From the NCBI RefSeq assembly GCF_963924675.1, contig NC_089220.1:120048697-120112696 (forward strand): a stretch of DNA of 64,000 nt. Direction: 5' to 3'. Origin of the DNA: Phocoena phocoena. Its lineage: Eukaryota; Chordata; Mammalia; Artiodactyla; Phocoenidae. The notes under the pieces are model-generated. The model was not told where the DNA came from, did no database searches, and was given only the letters and a program-made list of their open reading frames with translations. The translations under genes were made by a program, and so were the position numbers. This document shows positions 57,870 to 64,000 of this stretch, piece by piece (within the stretch, counting starts at the first letter, position 1; every line of letters begins with the position of its first letter).

Positions 57870-60800
57870 AGAAGATTATAAAAAGAGGGCTTCAGAAAAC
57901 AATCCCATGAGGTTGTTTATGAACTCCTGGACTCCCCTCTCCCCAACTCTGAGCTGTGCATGCGTGGATCTGTCCTAATCAGTACACCAAAGGCTCTGAC
58001 GACTTACTGAAGAGACCCCCGCCCAGGTCACAGACTGCATAATGTGAAGCTTAGCCAAATAGGACAGCAAAGCTTTGAAAACCACAGCCCAGAGAAGGCA
58101 GGTTGAAATTTATAGTATGAACCTACCTGATAGAATTAAAAAGTCAACATTTTTCTTAGATTATAAACAAGACTCAGAGTCTCATAAGATCCAAAATGTC
58201 CAGGATGCAATCCAAATGTACTCGACATATGAAGAACCACAAAAATCTCAATGCCCAAGGAAGAGAACAATCAAAAGACACCAACTCTGAGTTGGTAGAT
58301 ATCGGAATTATCTGACAAAGATTTTAAAGAAGTCATTATGAAAATGCTCCAATAAGTGATGAAAATTTTAGAACCTAAATATACAACAATTGGAAGAAAA
58401 AAATTCACTGAGTGGACTCAACAGCAGATTGGAGATGAGAAAGAAAAAGGGTCAGTAAATCTGAAGATGGATCAACAGATGACCCAATCTGAAGAAGAGG
58501 GAGAAGAAAAGATTGACAAAATGAGGATTTCAGGGCTTCCCTGGTGGCGCAGTGGTTGAGAGTCTGCCTGCCAGTGCAGGGGACACGGGTTTGAGCCCTG
58601 GTCTGGGAGGATCCCACATGCCACGGAGTGGCTGGGCCCGTGAGCCACAGCTGCTGAGCCTGCGTGTCTGGAGCCTGTGCTCCACAATGGGAGAGGCCGC
58701 GATGGTGAGAGGCCCGCGCACTGTGATGAAGAGTGGCCCCCGCTTGCCGCAACTAGAGAAGGCCCTCGCACAGAAACGAAGACCCAACACAGCCAAAAAT
58801 AAATGAATGAATAAATAAATATTTATTTATTTTAAAAAAATGAGGATTTCAGTGACTTGTCAGTCAATGCCAAAGGTGTAATACTCATGTCATGAGGGTC
58901 CAATAAGGAGAAAGAGTACAGTGCCCCTAAAAAGAAAAAAATATTTAAATAAATAATGACTGAAAGCTTCCTAAGCTGTGCAAAGATACAAACCTGTAGA
59001 TTTAAGAAGCTCAGAGAACTAAAGAGGATAAACCTAAAGAAACTCATGGCCAGACACAACAAAATCAAATTGCTGAAACCTAAGGACAGAGGAAAAATGT
59101 TGAAAGCAGCCAGATAAAAGTGACACTCTCAACAGGGGAACAATAATTCCAATGACTGTAGATTTCTCATCAGGAACCACTGGAAGACAGAAGGAGAAAC
59201 AAGATTTTTAAAGGATGTTAAACTAGAATTCTATATCCAGTAAAAATATCCTTCAGGTGTAAAGGTGAAATAAACATATTCTCAGATGAAGAAAAGGGGA
59301 TACATAACCACCAAATCTCCCTAAAAAAAGTAAAGGAAAATGTTCAGATTGAAAGAAAATGATACAAGAAGAAATGCTGGAATATCAGAAATGAAGGAAG
59401 CACAACAGTTACAGTCATGATCTGCATACATATTAACAGACTATCCTTTTCCTCTTGAGTTCTTTAATATATATTTGAAGACTCACATTAAAATAATTAT
59501 ATTGGCTGGTGGGGTAGTTAAAGTATGTAGATGCAATACATAAGAAAATTAAAACATAAAGGAGAAGATAAGGGACCCATATTGTGACAAGGATTTTGAA
59601 TTTCACTTGAATTCCAAAAGGGATTGCTTAAAATATGTATATTGTAATTACTACAGCCACCACTTAAAAATTATATGAAGAGATGTTAAAATCACAAAAG
59701 TTAAATTAAAATAGAAACTTAAAAATTCAAATAACTGAAACAAGGAAAGGGGAACATAGGAACAAAAAAAACACAAAAGGAAAAAGAGAACAAATAATAA
59801 AATGAAAAACCTAAATTCAAGCATGTCAATCATTACATTAAATACAGATTGTTTAAATGCAGCAGTTAAAAGATAGAAATTGTTAGAATCAATAAAAACT
59901 ATTTGCTGTGTTGAAGAAACTCACTTCAAATATAATGATACAGGTAGGTTAAAGGTAAAAGGATGGAAAATTACAGATCATGAAAATTTTAATCAAGAGA
60001 AAACTAGAGAAGCTTTATCAATGTCAGGCAAAGTAGACTTCAGAGCAAAGAAAATTGCCCCAGATAAAGAGAAATACTACATAATGATAAAAGGATAAAA
60101 TTCAGCAAGAAGATAGAATAGTCCTAAATGAACGTGGATTTAACAATAAGACTTCAAAATACTTAGAAAAAAAACCTGACAAAACTGAAAGGAGAAACAG
60201 AAACAGCCACAAGTATAATTGTAGGGCTACAAACTTCTCTCTTGGTAACTGAAAGAACAAGTAGACAGAAAATCATCAAGGGTATAGAAACTTTGAACAA
60301 AACCATCAGTCGATTGGATCTAACTGACATCAACAGAATACTCCATCTAACAAGTACAGAATACACATCTTTTTAAAATGCACATGGAATATTCACAAAG
60401 ATAGACAATATGCTTACTTCTTAACAAAACTGAACACATTTTAAATAATTTAAATCATACCAATTATGTTCTCAGACCATAATGCAATTAAACTAGAATT
60501 AGTAAAGAAAGACAACAAAAACATATTACACAATACACTTTTAAATAATTCAGTGGTAAAAGAGAAAGTCTCAAGGGAAATTAGAAAATATTTTAAACAG
60601 AATGAAAATAAAATGCAACGTATCAAAATTTGTTGTATGCAGCTAAGCAGTTCTTAGAGGGAAATTTATAGCCCCAAAATGCATATATTACAAAAAAGAA
60701 AGATCTCAAATCAATAATCTAAGCTTTCACCTGAAAAAAGTAGAAAAATCAGTGCAAAATAAACCCAAAGCAAGCAGAAGGAGGGAAACTCTAAAGGTAA

Positions 60801-61700
60801 GAGCAGAAACCAATGAAATTAAAATCTAAAAATCAATAGGGATAATCAATTGAGCCAAAACGGGTTCTTTTAAAATAACTTTAATAAAATTGATAGAACT
60901 TTAGCAAGGCTGACCAAAAAAAAAAAAAAAAAGAGAAAGACACTAATTGCTGAGTCTGAAAAGAAAGGGAATATCACTAAAGTCCCTCCAAGATATTTAT
61001 AAGTTAAAAAAGGGAAAATTACAAACAATATTATGCACATAAATTCAACAACTTAGATGAAATGGAACAATTTGTCAAAAACCACAAGCTACCCAAACCT
61101 ACTTATTTCTGTAACTATGAAAGAAATTGAATTTATAGTTAATAAACTTCTGAAAAGGAAATGTTTGGTTGCAGATGATTTCATAGGTTCAGTGAAGTCT
61201 ACCAAACATTTAAAGAATAAATATTACCAGTTCTATACAATCTCTTCTAGAAAATAGAAGAGGAGGTAATAGTTCCCAACTTGTTTTATGAGACTAGCAT
61301 TACTCTGATACCAAAACTAGACAAAAACAGTAGTATATAAAAAGAAAACTACATTCCAATAACCTCCATGGCCACAGATGCAAAAATTCTCAACATAATA
61401 TTGCCAAATTGAATGAACAAAATAAAAAGTTCAGGACACCAAGAGAAAGTGGAATTAATCCCTGGAATGCAAGGATTCCCTGCAATGGAATCCCTGGTTC
61501 AATATTCAAATATCATTCAATGTAACCCACCACATTAATGGTCTAAAGACAAAAAAAATCCACATGATCATATTAATTGATGTAGAAATGTATTAGATAA
61601 AATTCAGCTTTCATTAATGACAGAAACTCTTGACAAAAGGAATAGAAAGAAACTTCCTCAACCTCATAAAAGATACCTACTAGAAACCCATGCAAGTTGT
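57870..61700 (+). mobile_element. Long degenerate L1 (ORF1-like to mid ORF2)
   Basis: The left part holds ORF1-region signatures (ggatgcaatccaaatgtact, gatatcggaattatctgac). Farther right, ORF2 traces are visible in broken plus frames: CCVEETHFKYNDTGRLKVKG with YYIMIKG (endonuclease, 59880-60098), FSDHNAIKLEL (60466) and KEIEFIVNKL (61057). Many stops and frameshifts make it inactive. A CHRS SINE interrupts it at 58534-58836. Confidence 0.85.
58534..58836 (+). repeat. Long CHRS-type SINE
   Basis: The body runs ggcttccctggtggcgcagt, ctgccagtgcaggggacacg, gccgcaactagagaaggccc and gaagacccaacacagcc, with an AAATAAAT tail. A perfect 16-bp target duplication aaaatgaggatttcag lies at 58518-58533 and 58837-58852. 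Confidence 0.95.
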
Positions 61701-62345
61701 TGCATGTATCAATAGTTTGTTTTTAATTCATGAATAGTATTCCATAATATTGATGTACTCCAATTTGTTTATCAATGGACATTTGAGTTATTTCCAGTTT
61801 TTGGCAATTATGAGTAGAACTTCTATAAATATTTTACATAGACCTTTGTGTGAATGTACATTTTCATTTCTTTGGGGCAGATTTTCTCAATCTTGGCACT
61901 ATTGAAATTTTGGACCAGATAATTCTTTGTTTTGGGGGGCTGTTCTGTGCATCTTAGAAGGTTTAGCAGCATCCCTGGCTTCTGCTCATTAGATTCTAGC
62001 AGTATCCAGCCCACCCTCCAGTTGTGACAACCAAAATATCTCTAGACCTTGCCAAATGTCCCATGGGGGCAAAATCATCCCTGGTTAAGAACCACAGCTT
62101 TAGGGTAAATACTTAGCAGTAGGACTGCTGGGTCATATGGCAAATGTATTTTTTAATTTACAAGAATCTGTCAAACTGTATTCCAGAGTGGTTGTGTCAT
62201 TTTACATCACCAACAATGTGATGTAAAATTTGCTTTGCATTCTCACCACCACCTGGTATTGCCAGTATATTTTCTTTTCGACCTTCTTACAGGTATGTAG
62301 TGGTTTTAATTTTCATTTCCCTAATGGGGTCTACATTGTATTCTT
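61701..62345 (-). repeat. Old L1 fragment, antisense, split by a MER5A
   Basis: The plus strand reads tatttccagtttttggcaat, tttgtgtgaatgtacatttt then, beyond the insert, gtaggactgctgggtcatat, attccagagtggttgtgtc and tttcatttccctaatggg. The order is that of the complement of an L1 ORF2 3' region. Confidence 0.75.
61878..62097 (-). mobile_element. MER5A hAT transposon inserted in the L1
   Basis: The antisense MER5A body includes aatcttggcactattgaaat, ggtttagcagcatccctggc and ccaaatgtcccatgggggca, ending gttaagaaccacag. Flanking octamers ctttgggg (61870-61877) and ctttaggg (62098-62105) differ at one base, a hAT target duplication. Confidence 0.92.
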
Positions 62346-63720
62346 CAAACTGAGAGGGTCCTGGTTTTCTCCCTGCCTCCCAGGAGTATAGTCACTGTTG
62401 GATATTGCTTGGTAATTTAAAATAATTCCTCTCATTAATTCATCATAGAACTAACGCTTACAAAGGTTTTCAATATTTGGCAAGGAGGAAAGGGAGACTC
62501 AGGGAGGCTGAGTTGGAAAATGCCTTTCTGTACATTCACAGAGAAAGACAACTGATGGTAAAGGTTTAGTCTGTTGTTAATGAAGGCTGGGATCTGAAAT
62601 GATACTCCCTTGAAACACATCCTGGAATTGGACTAGAAAACAAAGAGGCCTTATTCTATCACTCACAGAAAAGAGCAAGAACCCAATTCTCTATAAACAG
62701 AGACAGAGGCTTCTGAGCCAAGAGGTAGGAGGAAAAGCAGGGACCAGGGAACCTGGGAGGCAGAATACCTGAATTTGAACTATGGGTTTTCCACTCAGTA
62801 GATTACCCTGGACAAATCATTTTTATCCTGAATCCAAGTTTCCTCATACTTTAAATGAGAGTTACAATCCTTATCTCACAGGGTTACTGTGATGGCAGAA
62901 TGAGATAGTGTGTGCGCAAATGCACAGCACATAGCAGGAAATTAATACATGTTGAGTTAATGAATAAATCTTTTTCAGAGCCTATAAAGACAAAGTAAGA
63001 AGTTGAATGTATTTAGTCTTTGATTTCATATAATTGTTTTACTTCAAATTAGCCAACCTGAACTGAGTGCCAGGAAGCTGATAGCTTTCTGTCTGATTTA
63101 TTTCCTTTGATGACATCATTCATTCCATGAATTTAAAGTTAGAATTTTATACCCAGACAAACTATCCACCAAGGGTGAGACAGAATAAAGACAGATTCAG
63201 ATACGCAAGGACCCAAAAAAGTCTATTTGCAAGTACACTCCTTCTTGAGAAGCTATAAAGCTTGTCACAGTGTATGCTCTGGGAAACTGCAGGGTTCTGG
63301 ACTCAGGTCTGGGTCTGCATTCTAGCCCCACCAGTTACAAACTGGAGGTAAGTCAATTAATCTCTCAGAGCATTAGTTTTCCAACGTACAAAGGAGGATG
63401 ATGCCTAATTTATAAAGTGGAGATAAAGGGTGTAAGGTGGTGACACTTAGGTAGTATGTAAGGCAGGTAGGTGCCCAGCGGAGGTTCATGCCTTCCTCTC
63501 TCCAATCCTCACTGTGTCCAGTGCAATCCTATAAGCTGTTTTTGTGTTCCATTCCCAGAGGTCCAGGCTCTGGAGGTCAGGCTGCAGAGTATACAGTGCA
63601 GTAACCCTGACGTATAAGCTCACAGGAAGGATCTGCTCTACAGTCAGAGACTCCTGAAAGCCCCTAAAAGCTCCAACGTTTTCAAGACTCAAAGGAATGA
63701 ATTTCTAAGGGTGGAATATC
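62346..63720. other. Intron sequence with MIR copies
   Basis: Two antisense MIR-like copies are visible, at about 62740-62985 (cctcatactttaaatgagag, then cagggttactgtgatggcag and gcacagcacatagcaggaaa) and at about 63270-63430 (attctagccccaccagttac). No gene feature is seen. Confidence 0.6.
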
Positions 63721-63727
63721 AGACACT

Positions 63728-63776
63728 GAGATGAGCGAGTGTGAGGTGAATGTGATAACCACTACACTATGGACAG
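63728..63776 (-). pseudogene. tRNA-Val(CAC)-like 5' half
   Basis: On the minus strand, tccatagtgtagtggttatc then acattcacctcacactcgc matches the 5' half of mammalian tRNA-Val. The D-arm A-box (tagtgtagtggttatcac) and the anticodon loop with CAC are present. The acceptor start is altered and homology stops shortly after the anticodon stem, with no T-arm. It is therefore a truncated tRNA-derived piece rather than a gene. Confidence 0.6.
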
Positions 63777-64000
63777 TGAGATGAACCAATGGAGAGTCAG
63801 GGAAAAGGAACACATTTCAAGTATTTGGGATGGGCCTTTACAACATACCATATAGGCAGCAGGCAGGCCAACTCACAGGCTGAGTGTGACAATGTCTTAA
63901 TAAACATTATTTTTACAGTTGTATAAACTTCTTTCCAAACACTTTCAAACCCATGATTTCACCGCCTCATCCAACAGCATCAGAGAATGTGGCTGATTGC
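63777..64000. other. Right-edge intron sequence, unassigned
   Basis: No exon, RNA or named repeat is seen before the window ends. Confidence 0.5.

Noticed and set aside
59880..61257. Short frames with endonuclease and reverse-transcriptase-like motifs
   Set aside because: They are fragments of a degenerate L1 ORF2, broken by many stops, and not host genes.

Overview
This window is nuclear DNA from a placental mammal, almost certainly a cetacean. Multi-exon coding with GT-AG introns, MIR, L2, MER5A, Tigger and L1 fossils and many microsatellites point to a mammal. Seven tRNA-derived CHR-type SINEs (the family that opens with 'cttccctggtgg'), a palindromic mariner MITE of the artiodactyl type, and the absence of recognisable Bov-tA or BovB copies point to a whale or dolphin. 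There are no bacterial, phage or CRISPR features.

The one gene I can support is OTUD7A (Cezanne-2, an OTU-family deubiquitinase) on the minus strand. Five consecutive coding exons are readable: 50135-50008, 47902-47753, 26832-26718, 26543-26459 and the long terminal exon 25371-23935. All junctions are GT-AG, and the phases join into one open frame of about 637 residues plus the stop. This is the C-terminal two thirds of the protein. It includes the back half of the OTU catalytic domain with its catalytic histidine, a Lys-rich linker, a conserved helical block, a Pro/Ala/Arg-rich low-complexity region and a C-terminal A20-type zinc finger. The N-terminal part, with the catalytic Cys, was not found and probably lies beyond base 64000.

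Layout: 1-16100 is intergenic sequence holding old LTRs, a Tigger1 transposon split by an L1, a MER5A and microsatellites. 16100-23934 is mostly unique sequence that I interpret as a long 3' UTR with a proximal and a distal poly(A) signal. 23935-26832 holds the last three coding exons in a CpG-rich block. 26833-47752 is a 20.9-kb intron full of L1, SINE and LTR insertions, several nested. 47753-50135 holds two OTU exons. 50136-64000 is the next intron, with an LTR, a TCCA minisatellite, a long degenerate L1, a MER5A nested in an L1 and a tRNA-Val-like half.

No previously undescribed biological system is evident. The points most worth a second look are the CpG-island coding exon and its alanine tract, the candidate alternative polyadenylation, several nested insertions with readable target duplications, a 32-bp perfect palindrome in an alternating purine-pyrimidine tract, the uniform orientation of the SINEs, and an intronic CpG cluster that could be a cryptic promoter. 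Repeat family names were assigned from recognition alone, not from a database search.
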